64,000 bases of DNA from Limnoperna fortunei (Eukaryota > Mollusca > Bivalvia > Mytilida > Modiolidae), in NCBI GenBank assembly GCA_944474755.1, contig OX104120.1, positions 21,298,492 through 21,362,491 of the forward strand. Reading direction: 5' to 3'. The notes below the pieces were generated by a model, which was given only the letters and a program-made list of their open reading frames with translations, was not told the origin of the DNA and ran no database searches. Positions 23,459 through 34,735 of this stretch are shown here, piece by piece; positions within the stretch are counted from its first letter, which is position 1; the number at the start of each line of letters is the position of its first letter. A program made the translations under genes and the position numbers.

Positions 23459-26240
23459 GAGTACTTTTGAAGTCTTAGTCAGCATATTGACAACAACAAG
23501 AAATTAGAATTAGCATTATTAAATAGTAATAGTAAAGTTATAAACAAAATACTGAACACCAAGGAAACTGTCAAAAAAGACAAATCAAAGTCCTAGAACA
23601 GGCAAACTTTAGAACCAATAACCAAAAATATAACAACTACAACAATGGTCCTGACTTGGTACAGACATTTCAAAAGAAATGGTGGGTTAAACCAGGTGTA
23701 ATGACATGCCAAACCTCTCGCTTCCATCGCTGTAGTATGTGATTGTGAGTTGGTTTGTTAATGGATGGGATTCTACCACAAGTCAGTAATAGGTGTATCC
23801 AATAAGTAGCAGCCATTAATGAGTTACAGTCGTGCTTTATTTATACTGTAATGTTTTTGTAAAGTCTCTAAATGTTTTTTAACAATCTTGTGATTCATAT
23901 AACAAGAAGTGTTCAGATCAGGAACAACTACTTGATAATACAAGAAGAAGACAAGCAAAATGTGAAAAAAAATGAAGAATTATTAAAATTTATATTTTGG
24001 AAACTTTTTGACACCATTTTTAGAATATCCATGAAGACAACACTTACAAATTATGTATTTCTGGTATTCTATAAGTATTCCAATATTTCATATTAAGAAA
24101 AGGACAAAAATTTATTGTCTTTAGTTGAATGGTGAACTGTTAAAATCATTAGATAATCAGCAGTGTTATTCACAAATTGTTCAATATCTAATATATGTGT
24201 TGTAAAAGAATTATAAAGAAATATACAAGGTGACATGGTTTTTAATGATGACCATTTCTCATTTAATCTTTAATAAAAACATTTCCTTCAGAATTAGCTT
24301 ACTTACAGGGATTTTCCTGCCATTTTCAAATGGGACCTTGGGCCCTGTTAATATGAAATACGATGTAAAGTCCACAACTGGGAAAAAAGTCTTAAATCTG
24401 ATTAAAGTAAAGACATTGCTTTTTTAACATTGTTTATTAAAATTGTTTCTTGTTTGTTGATCTTTAAATAGAACAACTAATTGATTAAGTAGTCAGGAAT
24501 GACAAGATGGAATCTATAAGCTGGACCCTAAAACTGACAAATTCAAAGCGGTTTTCATAAAGATTTGGAAAAATTTAACAAAATTCACCATAGCAATCTT
24601 TGTCATTTTATTTCCTGGAATCTTGGTAGATAGAAACCAAATTGCATCACTTTTTAACAGTTCACTTTTACTCACCCATTCGTTTTGTTTATGGAAAAAT
24701 CAATAAATGACAGGATTAGAACGAAATCAGATATTCTTAACTCTAAAATTGTACATTACTTTGGCTTTTAGTTAACACTGATTCATATGCAAATGTCTAA
24801 TGAAAAGGTTCTGCTGAATGCCAACAAGGGTTGGTAGGAATGTTGGGTTGAATGGGGGTGGGGTGGGGGTGGGGGGGGGGGGCAAGATAAGATAAAATAA
24901 TTTTATTTGTCAATTAAGACGCTCCAAAGGTGCGGAACAATCAAATAAAGAATTAAAGTGTACAAATGATTGAGTACAAGAAGACTTGTGCTTTTCTATT
25001 CATCAGAGCTCCGGGTCAATATTAAAATTTCTTTAAAACACAATTTTTCAAGTTTTTGATACAATGCACAATCTTCCCCTTCTGTATTTTTGCTCGTTGT
25101 TCAATGCCATTTTGATTGTTACTGCAGGGACAGGCTTCATTCCAAATGTATCCGTTTGACTATCTTTTGTAGACAATTCTATTTAAAACAAAAACTACCC
25201 CATAACGCTGGTTATAGACATCATAAATAAGAAATTAATAAATTGCAAGATACAATTATCTTTAATATTATTGGACAAAATTCTGTGACTTACAAAATCG
25301 TAGTTTTTTTCCTACTCTCCCAGAATATATGTATTGTTAGAAAACAAGCTAACTCATATAAAAATGGCTACCATTATGATTAAAATGATACTAGGAACAA
25401 TAATTATAAACCAAATTCTCAAGATTGTCTGATTTGACATCCTTGTAATATTTTGGCCTTGCATGATGGAATTTTTTTTTTAGAATCAGGATAACAAAAC
25501 TTTCTGAATTAGAAATTTTTACTTGTATAATTTAATAGGCAAGAATATGGGTTTTTGCTGTTGGTAATGGGTCCATATTCTGCCTCAAAATAAAGGCAGG
25601 AAAATCCCTGACTTGCAAAAATCATTCTTAAGAATATAATAACCATTTAACAAGCATATTACCATCTTTATCTTTTGAAACCTATAAATGAGACGTCTTT
25701 CTATTAAATTTGACGTTTAAACCAACTAGATGTAATGCATTATAGACCCATTAAGGTCCACCGTCCAGCAGCTTTTCACAAACATTTTTAAGTGTAAAAT
25801 ACACCCAAAGTGCTGACATCCCATTGTATTTCCCTTTGATATTCAAACACTTGTGACGTTTTGTAGAAAACACTGCTGATGCATTTTTGGGTACTGTTTA
25901 AATTTCCTTTCATTTTACATCAAATTTACTTGTAGAATAAATATAGACTAACAGCTATACAATCTGAAAATTACCTGTCATAGCCAATTTATGAAGAAAA
26001 CACTCAACTTAAAATGTTGTTACAGATGGAAAGTGGGATTTAAATTAAGAAATTTAACTACTTTTTGCAATACTATGAATCAAAGACGGCGCATTTTTCA
26101 GAACGTAAATATTCGAGCTTTCATATGAAAAGTGTTGATTTGTGAGTTTTCGTAACCTGCCTGCATGAATAAATATAATAACTGCGTTAACATTTTCATG
26201 GCAACAATATCACATGTATCATTGAATGGCGGTGAATACA
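23459..26240. other. No gene seen upstream of NUP50
   Basis: AT-rich DNA that should contain the NUP50 promoter and its non-coding first exon, which I cannot place. A G-rich run (GGGGTGGGG then G10 or more) lies near 24856-24882. Short open frames at 23872-24427 show no known motif. Confidence 0.4.
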
Positions 26241-26249
26241 ATTTTTATA

Positions 26250-26690
26250 TCGTTGGTAACGAGTCACATTATGTTATCTGTACTGATTTCTTGTCATATC
26301 AACAGTAGATTTTATAATATAATTAAAAAATTTAATTTACGATTTTCTCTTACTGAAATATAAGTACCGATTTAGATTTGGATCCCTTTCTTTTACTCAG
26401 TTTTATATGGGGGCTGACATATTGAAAATCCTTCCGCAACTTTCAAGTTACCGGGAAATTAAAATTGTGTAAAATGCTAAAATCAACCAGGGAAATTTTA
26501 AACTAATTTTTACTATAAGCAATTTTTGTAATAAATATTCTTTTTAAACTCTTAAATTCTTAACAGTCTTTTAATTTACACCCTTCTAATATAAAAGTAG
26601 TTCGTACAAATGGCTACAACGACATGGTCCTCCGAAGTAGCGGAGAGAATATAAGAGACGTTACCTAGAGTAGTCTTTTTGGTTGCGGCA
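26250..26690 (+). repeat. Left copy of a diverged segment flanking the LINE block
   Basis: Motifs in order: TTCTTGTCATATC, TTGAAAATCCTT, CTAATATAAAAGTAGTT and GAGAGAATA. The same order appears at about 38915-39790 on the other side of the two LINEs, at moderate divergence and with extra DNA in the right copy. Confidence 0.6.
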
Positions 26691-27307
26691 TTTCTGCCCC
26701 CTTTTATCATTTCACTTATAATATTTATGGCCTATAAATCCCCAAAAATACAAATAAATAGTTTTAAAAAAAATTTATATAAAAGCCATTAGGCAATTAT
26801 TCTGGTACCCTGACGATGATATCTCATTAGCCTAAGCGGCCTTCGGATATAACGTCAGGTCAGGAGCATTGGATTCAACGGTGACAGCGTTGAAATTTGA
26901 CGTTCGGGTATTCTCTAGACTAACCATTTTGTATCATAGATAAGTTCAAGTAGACCGAACGTATTTATGACGTCATACTCTTTATGACGTTCAATGTTTA
27001 CATTTCTCAGCTGAATTTGCATTCAGATTTAATAATTTTAACGTAAATTTTAATGTAGTCAGCGCCACCTACATCCGGTTAATATGGTCGATGTTTTCCA
27101 GGCTGCTTGGAAATTTTTCTAAAATCCGTTGCATCCAACGTTAAAATCGAACAATTGTATCATAATGAATAAGGAATTTTAAAGCTGAGAATTGGAACTT
27201 TCAATTTTGTGTTTTTTTGTGTATAAATTTGGATTCGCTAACATGGATTTCACAAGTTATTATGATGACACATTTTTCAAAGTTAACCGCCATTTTCAAA
27301 ACAGACT

Positions 27308-28168
27308 ATGTCACTAGAAAAACGGAATAACAAAATATATCGTGCTTTGTATAAAAACTTCAAAAAGTGCCGTCTTCAAAGGAAGGTACTGCTTTATACG
27401 GACAGCAAAGGCAATTATTTGAAAGATTATGTTCCGACTCACCTAGTGAATACGAACTTTGAAATTGTCTCCAAAAAGGGGGCTGACATAGACGACAGCG
27501 ACCACCTCTACACCCTTCTACACAAAGTGAGGAGAGAGAAAGAACCAACTGTGCTGGTTTGGCTAGGGACTTGCGACCTGACATCCAAGGAAGGGAAGTA
27601 TATTAAAATAAGACAAGCTGAATCAAAATATCAAAACATAGAGCACATAATTCACGAGTACGAAGCTCTAGTAGACCGTGTTAAAAGGGCAAATAAATCT
27701 GCCGAGGTTATATTCATTGAGTGTCCCTATATATCCACACAGGTGTACAACAATAGACACCAAAACCCTGCACCAGTTGATATAAACAACAACAACAAAA
27801 CAGTGACCAAGGGTACCAACATCAAGGTGATATTGAGAAAAAAGAAAACACCCTACAATAAATTAGTAATTAATAAACTGAAAAGTAAAAGAGTCATAAA
27901 TTTCCAAAATAGGGTAGACACTGAACTCAGTAGCATAATAGACTACCATAACGAGCGGGTCAAAAAACTAAATACCTTTAGGTCACCTAGAATATCCCTC
28001 GATATTATAGATTCCAGGAAGGGTCGGAAGCTAAAAAAAGTGGTCTACAGAAAAATTTTTAAACTGTACACAGACGGTGTACACCCAGGTACAACTCTTG
28101 CAAGACTGTGGGTATTCAAATTTATCGAGTTAGCCAAAGAAGTAGAAGCAATATTACAGAGTTGTTAA
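27308..28168 (+). CDS. SGNH/GDSL-hydrolase-like ORF at the 5' end of LINE-1
   Basis: This 286-residue basic protein has scattered SGNH-family signatures. LLYTDSKGN at residues 28-36 is in the position of block I, with Ser33 as candidate nucleophile. VLVWLGTCDLT at 82-92 is in the position of the GxND block. YTDGVHPG near 254-261 matches block V, with Asp256 and His259 as candidate catalytic residues. The GxND asparagine is replaced by cysteine. Esterase-like domains are known in ORF1 of some CR1-type retrotransposons; here the domain sits in its own ORF ahead of a separate PHD-bearing ORF1. Lys/Arg-rich segments (e.g. residues 173-190) suggest nucleic-acid contact. Hydrolase activity is unproven and only the motif layout supports it. 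The ATG at 27308 is the first in frame. Confidence 0.7.
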   Translation: MSLEKRNNKIYRALYKNFKKCRLQRKVLLYTDSKGNYLKDYVPTHLVNTNFEIVSKKGADIDDSDHLYTLLHKVRREKEPTVLVWLGTCDLTSKEGKYIKIRQAESKYQNIEHIIHEYEALVDRVKRANKSAEVIFIECPYISTQVYNNRHQNPAPVDINNNNKTVTKGTNIKVILRKKKTPYNKLVINKLKSKRVINFQNRVDTELSSIIDYHNERVKKLNTFRSPRISLDIIDSRKGRKLKKVVYRKIFKLYTDGVHPGTTLARLWVFKFIELAKEVEAILQSC

Positions 28169-28182
28169 ACGGGTAAGTCTGC

Positions 28183-29005
28183 GTATGCAAAGAAGCTTTG
28201 CGTACTTACCACCGTCCAAAATAAGCAAAGAAGCTCTGCTGTACAGTAAGTATTTAAACTTTATCAATATTTAGTTAGTATTTTTATTTATCAGCAATGA
28301 AGCACTGCGAATAAATATATAAGCATTGTTAACAACAAAAATAAATAATTTGTAGTCATATAGCATAGTTTTACCAGGCAATAAAGTACTGCCGTTCTGT
28401 AACAAATTGAACTGAGCTGACCATACATTGCATACAAAAAATCAGAAATAATCTTTAGGAATAATCTTTAGGAAAATAAAGGCAAAGAAGCTCTGCCGGA
28501 AACACAAACAACACTGCCAAGGAGGTCTGCGCAAACAACCCAGAAAAGTCTAAGTAAACGAGGCAAAGAAGCTCTGCCGGCTATGCGAAACAACAATACT
28601 GCAAAGAAGCTCTGCACAAAACAACCCAGTAAATTTGTAAGTTAACGAGGCAAAGAAGCTCTGCCGGTTACATGAACAAACAATACCGCAAAGAAGCTTT
28701 GCGCAAATCAAGTCAGGAATCTGTAAGTAAACAAGGGCAAAGCGGCTCAGCCGGTTACATTATTTGACAACATTGCAAAGAAGCTCTGCACATATCAGTC
28801 AGATAGAAAATAAAACAGAAAGTAAATAGGTAACTAATACTGCAAAGACGCTCTGCATGTATCACTCAGAAATTTGTAAATAAAGGCAAAGAAGCTCTGC
28901 CGGTACACAAATAAACTATATTGCAAAAAAGGTCTGCACAGATATATGACAGCAAGATAGCTTGCCAGTAAACTCTCTTTTAAAATAATATAAATAACTG
29001 CAAAG
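28183..29005 (+). repeat. Array of ~16 short hairpins, consensus GCAAAG-AAG-CTCTGC
   Basis: Starts are near 28183, 28224, 28294, 28377, 28481, 28516 (weak), 28562, 28600, 28649, 28687, 28736 (weak), 28774, 28841, 28885, 28922 and 28952, with a partial one near 29000. Each has a 6-10-bp stem around a 3-nt loop, usually AAG. The outer pair varies as G-C, T-A, C-G or A-T. Inner pairs also co-vary (AAAG/CTTT, AATG/CACT, AATA/TACT). From 28481 onward they come in two-hairpin modules of ~87 bp. The spacer has no long open frame. The role is unknown; RNA-level control of ORF1 translation or packaging is an inference. Confidence 0.8.
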
Positions 29006-29036
29006 AACCTCCACTAATTAAACCCAAAGTTTCAAA

Positions 29037-30176
29037 ATGAATATTAGTGAATTCATGGGTGCATCTAACATCCTAACATCAACACCAAACGCAAAAGACA
29101 CAGGTGTATTAAAACGCCCAAGGCTGGGTAGCAATGGCTGCCCAAGGTGCAGCAAAAACCTAGATGGCAAGGAAAGTATAATATGCAGTATATGCGAACT
29201 AAGGTACTGTGTCAAGTGCACAAGTATACCAATAGCAGTTATTGAAGTCCTGAAACAACAAGACGGAGACATGCAAAATTTCATGTGGACATGTAATGGC
29301 TGTAAACAAAACTTCCCTAGTCTGACAGGTATGAAAAAACAGTTGAAGGCAATTGAGGATACAACAAACACCAAACTAGCACATATTGAAGACCAAATGG
29401 GAGCAATTGGAACCACAATCCAAGATAAGGTTAAAGAAGAGATCACAAATGTAACACCAGGCCTAATTGAAACCATCAAGAGAGAAATAAAGGGATCACT
29501 TCAAGATGATGTAAGAAAAGAAATCAGGGAAATAGAAGACCAAAAAATTAGGGCTATGAACCTAATCCTCTTCAACATACCGGAAAGTAAACAGACAGAC
29601 AGCCAAAGACGGAAAGAGGACGACATAAAATTAATTAATACACTATGCACATACCTTGAAATTGATAACCCGGACCTTAAGTCATTATTTAGGCTAGGAA
29701 ATCGATCAGACAACAAAACACGGCCATTGAAAATGATTCTTAACAATAAAAAGGAAAGAAAAGCCCTCCTTGATAATGCAAATAAACTAAAGCATATACC
29801 AAGCACTCATATACTTGCAAAATGTATAATCTCTAAAGATTTAACACCACAACAAAGAGATGACAGAAAAAAGATGTCAGTAAACAAAAAAACCAACCAA
29901 AAACGAATTAAATCCAATACAGGAAGTAGAGTTCAGTCACAAGCAGCCAATAACAACTTGGAACCTGAAAACCATGACGAAGCAGATGTGTACATGAACG
30001 ACACAATATTACCAAGTCAACTAAACTCACAATCGGACGGTATCCTAGCACCGATAAACTATGCTGAGCACCTTTCCCTTTCTACCCTAGGGGATAACAC
30101 AGTCATAGGAGGATTTGATGTAGGACAAGCACACAATAAGCCAACCTGTCCTACCACAAAGGCCCAATCATCATAG
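29037..30176 (+). CDS. LINE-1 ORF1 protein with PHD-like zinc finger
   Basis: 379 residues. Cys35, 38, 50, 53, 58, 61, 86 and 89 form a C-x2-C-x11-C-x2-C-x4-C-x2-C-x24-C-x2-C pattern, the spacing of a PHD/RING-type finger with Cys in place of the usual His. Residues ~100-175 are charged and helical, probably coiled coil. A segment starting RAMNLILFNIPESK and ending near ERKALLDNANKLK resembles the RRM-like domain of LINE ORF1 proteins, which bind element RNA. The tail is Asn/Gln-rich. ORF2 starts 48 bases after the stop in another frame, so ORF2 would need reinitiation or similar. Confidence 0.85.
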   Translation: MNISEFMGASNILTSTPNAKDTGVLKRPRLGSNGCPRCSKNLDGKESIICSICELRYCVKCTSIPIAVIEVLKQQDGDMQNFMWTCNGCKQNFPSLTGMKKQLKAIEDTTNTKLAHIEDQMGAIGTTIQDKVKEEITNVTPGLIETIKREIKGSLQDDVRKEIREIEDQKIRAMNLILFNIPESKQTDSQRRKEDDIKLINTLCTYLEIDNPDLKSLFRLGNRSDNKTRPLKMILNNKKERKALLDNANKLKHIPSTHILAKCIISKDLTPQQRDDRKKMSVNKKTNQKRIKSNTGSRVQSQAANNNLEPENHDEADVYMNDTILPSQLNSQSDGILAPINYAEHLSLSTLGDNTVIGGFDVGQAHNKPTCPTTKAQSS

Positions 30177-30224
30177 GAAAACGTTTTTAATATTTTAAAC
30201 CGCACTGTAAATAAGGAGCACCTG

Positions 30225-33144
30225 ATGATGATGTACAGTAATGTTGATTGTCTTAACAATAAAATAGATGAATTGAGGTCACTTAGCAAAAAGGCACAGT
30301 ATGACATTATATGCCTAACAGAAACCAAGCCTAAAAGAAAGGATGACTCTATCATGAGTCCAAGCGAATGGAAGATTGAAGGATATGACATATTTACAAC
30401 CCCGGATCACCCGGTATTTACTGATCGTGGATGTCTTATATACACAAGAATGGATTTAAAAGCATACCAAATTGAAACTCAAGTAACTCAATTTGTAGAA
30501 TACGTACAAATAGGTATAAAAGGCAGATCAGATAAAAAATTACTTATATCGTGTATCTATAGAAGCCCAAGTGCCCAGAACGCCACCTGCATAGACGAAC
30601 TACACACTATTCTTAATACAAACACCAGAGAAAACCAAAAATACAACTATGTCGTACATGTAGGAGACTTCAATTTCAAAGAAATTGACTGGGAAAATAA
30701 CTGTTCGAATGCCGGTCCTGAACACTTATCAACCAAATTCTTGGAAAAAGTTAACGATACCTATTTATACCAACATGTACGTGAGCCAACCAGACATAGA
30801 GCAGAAAACGAACCGAGTATGCTTGACCTAATCTTCACAAACGAACAAGGAATGGTTGAAGACATAAACACATAAAGCGCCTATAGGCAACAGTGACCAC
30901 GAGGTTTTAGAATTTGATTTCAAATTTGGAAGCGACAGTGAAAAGGGACACGGCCCACTGAAACGCAGCTTCTTTAAAGGAAATTACAAGGCCATAAATA
31001 AACAACTATCAGACATTGACTGGAATGCTGAACTGGCATCAGAGGATATTGATGATGTATGGAATAGTTTTGCCGACAAAATATCAAAAACATATATTGA
31101 AAACATACCAGAGTGCAATTCTAGACCACAAAACTTCAATACCCCATGGATGACTGAGGAAGCGTTAGAAGCAATCTGTGAAAAACGTAGGAGATGGAAA
31201 AAATTTAAGTACTGCAAAAATCAAACAAACAAAGAACTATACGAAAGAGCTAAACAAAGAGCAAACAACCTAGTTAGAGTATCAAAATACAACTATGAAC
31301 GGTCAATAGCGACAAAAATGAAAGACGACCATAAAATATTCTGGAAGTACATACAATCGAAAACAAAAACCAAGGAAAGTATACCGTGCATATTAGACGA
31401 AAAAGGTGACATGCATTCTGACGATAAAAAGAAGGCAGAACTACTTAACAATTTCTTTAAAAGCGTCTTCACACAAGAAAACCCCGACCAGCCAATCCCA
31501 CAATTCGAGAGAAGGGCAGGAAACTATATCAAATCTGTAGAATTTGATCAGCAAAAATTTCAGAAATATCTATCTAAGATGAAAGAGTCCAAATCCCCAG
31601 GACCAGACCAAATACACCCAAAATACGTTAAAGAAACGGCAAATTCCCTATCTGAGCCACTAATGCATATATTCAAGAAGTCCCTAGAAACCAAGAAAAT
31701 ACCAAAAAGCTGGAAAACAGCAAATGTAACACCAATTCATAAAAAAGGGTCCAAAAAAGATGTAACAAACTATCGCACCATCAGCCTCACATCGATAATA
31801 TGCAAGACCATGGAGAAATTTGTCAGAGACCAGCTGATGGAGCATATGGAAAACAACAAACTTTTCTCGGACCACCAACACGGCTTTAGGAAAGGAAGAT
31901 CATGCATAACTCAGCTTATCGAAGTTTTAGACGATTGGACCGAAAAGCTTGACTCGCACCATTCTATAGATGCGATATACCTCGATTTTCAAAAAGCCTT
32001 CGATACTGTACCCCATCGACGCCTCATTAAGAAGCTGGAGGGATATGGTATTACTGGAAATTTACTGGGTTGGATAGAAAACTTCCTATCGAAAAGAACA
32101 CAAAAGGTCGTTTTAAACGGGAGTGAATCAGACTGGGCAGATGTATCGAGTGGGATTCCACAAGGAAGTGTTATGGGACCCACTCTATTTATCATATATA
32201 TAAATGACCTCCCAGATGCCATAACCAATATAGCCAAGCTATTCGCAGATGACACTAAACTATACGCAGTGGTTGACAATCAAGAGGATGGAGAAAACCT
32301 ACAAGGTGATATAAACAAATTAATACAGTGGTCAAATGATTGGTTACTGACATTCAACTCAGCAAAATGTAAACATGTACACTTTGGACCATCCACCGGT
32401 ACCAAATACAAAATGGGTAATGAAGATATAAAACTTTCCACAGAGGAAAAAGATCTCGGAATCATCATTGATGATAAACTAATATTTCAGAAACACATAA
32501 ATACACAGACAAAAAAGGCAAATCAGAGACTAGGAATGATTAAAAGAAGTTTCAAATATATGGACAAAGATATGTTTCTTCCACTCTACAAAAGTATAGT
32601 GCGTCCGCATCTAGAATACGGTAGCAATGTATGGTCAGTCATTTATCAAAAAGAAGCTATTCAAATAGAAAACGTTCAAAGGAGAGCAACGAAGCTGGTC
32701 AAAAACATCCAACATCTCAGTTATAGCGAGAGACTAAAAACACTAGGGATTCCATCGCTACAATATAGGAGACTAAGGGCAGACATGGTCGAAACCTTCA
32801 GGATAATTAACAACATTGACAAAGTAGACAGTAACAAAATCTTTCCAACCAGACCAACTACTACAAGAGGACACAAACACAAAATATACAAAACATACTC
32901 TAGAACAAACATAAGGAAATACTGTTTCACACAGAGAATTGTCGACACATGGAATAAATTGCCCCAGAAATTAGTAGAATGCAAAACAGTCAATGCATTC
33001 AAAAGTAATCTAAACGACCAATGGAAAAACCTCAGCATCAAATTCATGCCAGATATCTACAAAGAACCGGATGTAGGTAGAGAAAACAGGAATAAATGGG
33101 TCAGAGGGGCCACAGGCCCAGACGCAGACCTCGAGACCAGGTAA
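30225..33144 (+). CDS. LINE-1 ORF2: APE endonuclease and reverse transcriptase, one frameshift
   Basis: 30225-30875 encodes the AP-endonuclease-like domain (SNVDCLNNKIDEL, IICLTETKP, CIYRSPSA, VVHVGDFNF), ending in a premature stop. The frame continues from about 30871 in another phase with APIGNSDHEVLEFD, the end of the endonuclease, and runs open to 33144. One small indel near 30865-30875 therefore splits ORF2. The RT has SPGPDQIHPKYVK, AIYLDFQKAFDTVPH, GIPQGSVMGPTLF and the catalytic FADD at 32242-32253. A C-terminal domain follows (LEYGSNVWS, VQRRATKLV). The stop lies inside the 3' terminal direct repeat. This copy cannot make full ORF2 protein unless the shift is programmed or an assembly error. 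Confidence 0.9.
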
Positions 33145-33512
33145 ACCAGGTAAATGTAATTTATATTTTAATTTTATCAAGAAAAGGTATTCACAGCTTT
33201 AAAAAAATGATTGACATGTGCATATGATATTAAATGGCGTCATATTATCAACCAATTAAAATGGTTACATTGGAGGTCCTGACAATGGATCAAGATGGCG
33301 GCAGGAGTAGTCGGATAAATTTATCAGAGTGACTTTTCGAAAGTAACTTTCTTGTGTGTAAGAAAAATGATACTTGCAGCATGACTGAACTTTCTTCTCC
33401 TAGTAAGGATTATATTGACCAAATAGCAGTTTTGTGAAGGGTTTTTATTATGTGTATTTCAACACTGTTTTGTACTGAATGTGAACACCTACTCAGGTAA
33501 ACGTAAACAAAT

Positions 33513-34457
33513 ATGGCCAACATAAGCGATAACAGTAATCTATCAGAGTCCGAGAAAATCACTCCTGATGCAAAGAGATTCTGCTCATATACAAACGTTA
33601 CTGATTTAAATAGACAAAACATAAACTTTAATGTTATTCATGGCAGTCCTTCCATAGATACTACTAATATAGTTCCAATAGAGGACCCCCCTCCAATAAT
33701 ATTTGACACTACAGAGGGTACTAGAATTAATCTCTCTGACATAATCCGACAAACTATAGCTAGTCCTAGTTTTGTTGAAGTCATAACACCTGTTCTTATT
33801 CCAGTATTAACGGCAGTTGTAAAATCTAGTGTTGATAATGCTCTAACTGGTTACTTTACTCAGCTAGAATCAAAAGTCAAGCAGCAAGAGCAAACAATAA
33901 AGGACTTGCAAGATGTAAACGATGAACTAAAAGAGTCTAACCGACTTTTAACTAACAGAATGGAATCTTTACATTTAGAACTTGAGGGTCTTGAACAATA
34001 TGGAAGGCGGAATTCTCTTCGCTTTCACAATATGCCATTGTCAGTTGATGAGCTGAATACTACCGATTATAAGATTGTGCAACTTTGCAACACCAAACTT
34101 GGTTGTAATATTACAGAAAACGACATCGATCGCTCACATATTATTGGTACTATAAGTAATAACGGTAAAGCACAGCTAATATGTAGATTCAGAAATTGGA
34201 AGATAAAAAACTCCATATATTCGAAGAAAAAGTTACTTAAAGGCAACGTAGATAAAATAGTCATAACGGAAGATCTGACACAATTTAGACAACATCTAAT
34301 GAAGAAGCTGAATGATGCTCGAAAACGGCATGATATTGACTCATTTTGGACAAAAGACGGTCGAATATTTGCCAAAAAATCAAAGGAATCTGACCGCAAG
34401 CTAATAAAAGGACTTGATGATATCCATGATCTTATTATGGGTGATGGCGATAATTAA
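33513..34457 (+). CDS. LINE-2 ORF1 protein: coiled coil plus RRM-like domain
   Basis: 314 residues. The N-terminus is Ser/Asp/Pro-rich. A coiled coil (QEQTIKDLQDVNDELKESN, LLTNRMESLHLELEGL) leads into LEQYGRRNSLRFHNMP, the hallmark junction to the RRM-like core in LINE ORF1 proteins. DRSHIIGT, AQLICRFRNWKIKNSIY and VITEDLTQFRQHLM follow. The C-terminus contains a DSFWTKDGRIFAKK block typical of this family. It would form an oligomeric RNA-binding nucleic-acid chaperone. The frame is uninterrupted. Confidence 0.85.
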   Translation: MANISDNSNLSESEKITPDAKRFCSYTNVTDLNRQNINFNVIHGSPSIDTTNIVPIEDPPPIIFDTTEGTRINLSDIIRQTIASPSFVEVITPVLIPVLTAVVKSSVDNALTGYFTQLESKVKQQEQTIKDLQDVNDELKESNRLLTNRMESLHLELEGLEQYGRRNSLRFHNMPLSVDELNTTDYKIVQLCNTKLGCNITENDIDRSHIIGTISNNGKAQLICRFRNWKIKNSIYSKKKLLKGNVDKIVITEDLTQFRQHLMKKLNDARKRHDIDSFWTKDGRIFAKKSKESDRKLIKGLDDIHDLIMGDGDN

Positions 34458-34735
34458 AGTTTAAACTTCGTTAAATTTCGTTAATTTGAAATTTTTGTTT
34501 GTAACACTAAATGTGGCCACAAAATGTGAACAGTGAATATAAACGTATTCAGTACATGTTCCCTGTTAATCTAAACCTAACACGATAAACTGAGAATGAA
34601 ATTGTATCTTACTGGCTTGAAAATTAGGTAAGGTCCACTCGTCTGGTCATAAACCTACAGTGACAAATTGACCTTGACCTCAGTAATGCTTCATGAATAA
34701 ATTGTTTTTTTATCTTTCGAAAAGAGACCCCTTTC

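Larger units (their letters stand above)
27308..33165 (+). mobile_element. LINE-1: near full-length CR1/L2-like non-LTR retrotransposon
   Basis: Reading order is an SGNH-hydrolase-like ORF (27308-28168), a hairpin-rich spacer (28183-29005), a PHD-type ORF1 (29037-30176) and an APE/RT ORF2 (30225-33144, one frameshift). The 3' end is a short direct repeat, ACCAGGTAA twice, at the stop codon, as expected for CR1/L2-type elements with repeat tails rather than poly(A). The 5' border is unknown and lies upstream of 27308. A single frameshift and otherwise open frames imply a recent insertion. Confidence 0.85.

Noticed and set aside
27360..27584. Minus-strand frame opposite the SGNH ORF
   Set aside because: It is an antisense shadow; the plus-strand frame carries the ordered SGNH blocks.
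28183..29005. Hairpin spacer as a coding repeat (QRSSAG / GKEAL readings)
   Set aside because: All frames have frequent stops and the repeat spacing changes phase, so peptide coding does not explain it.
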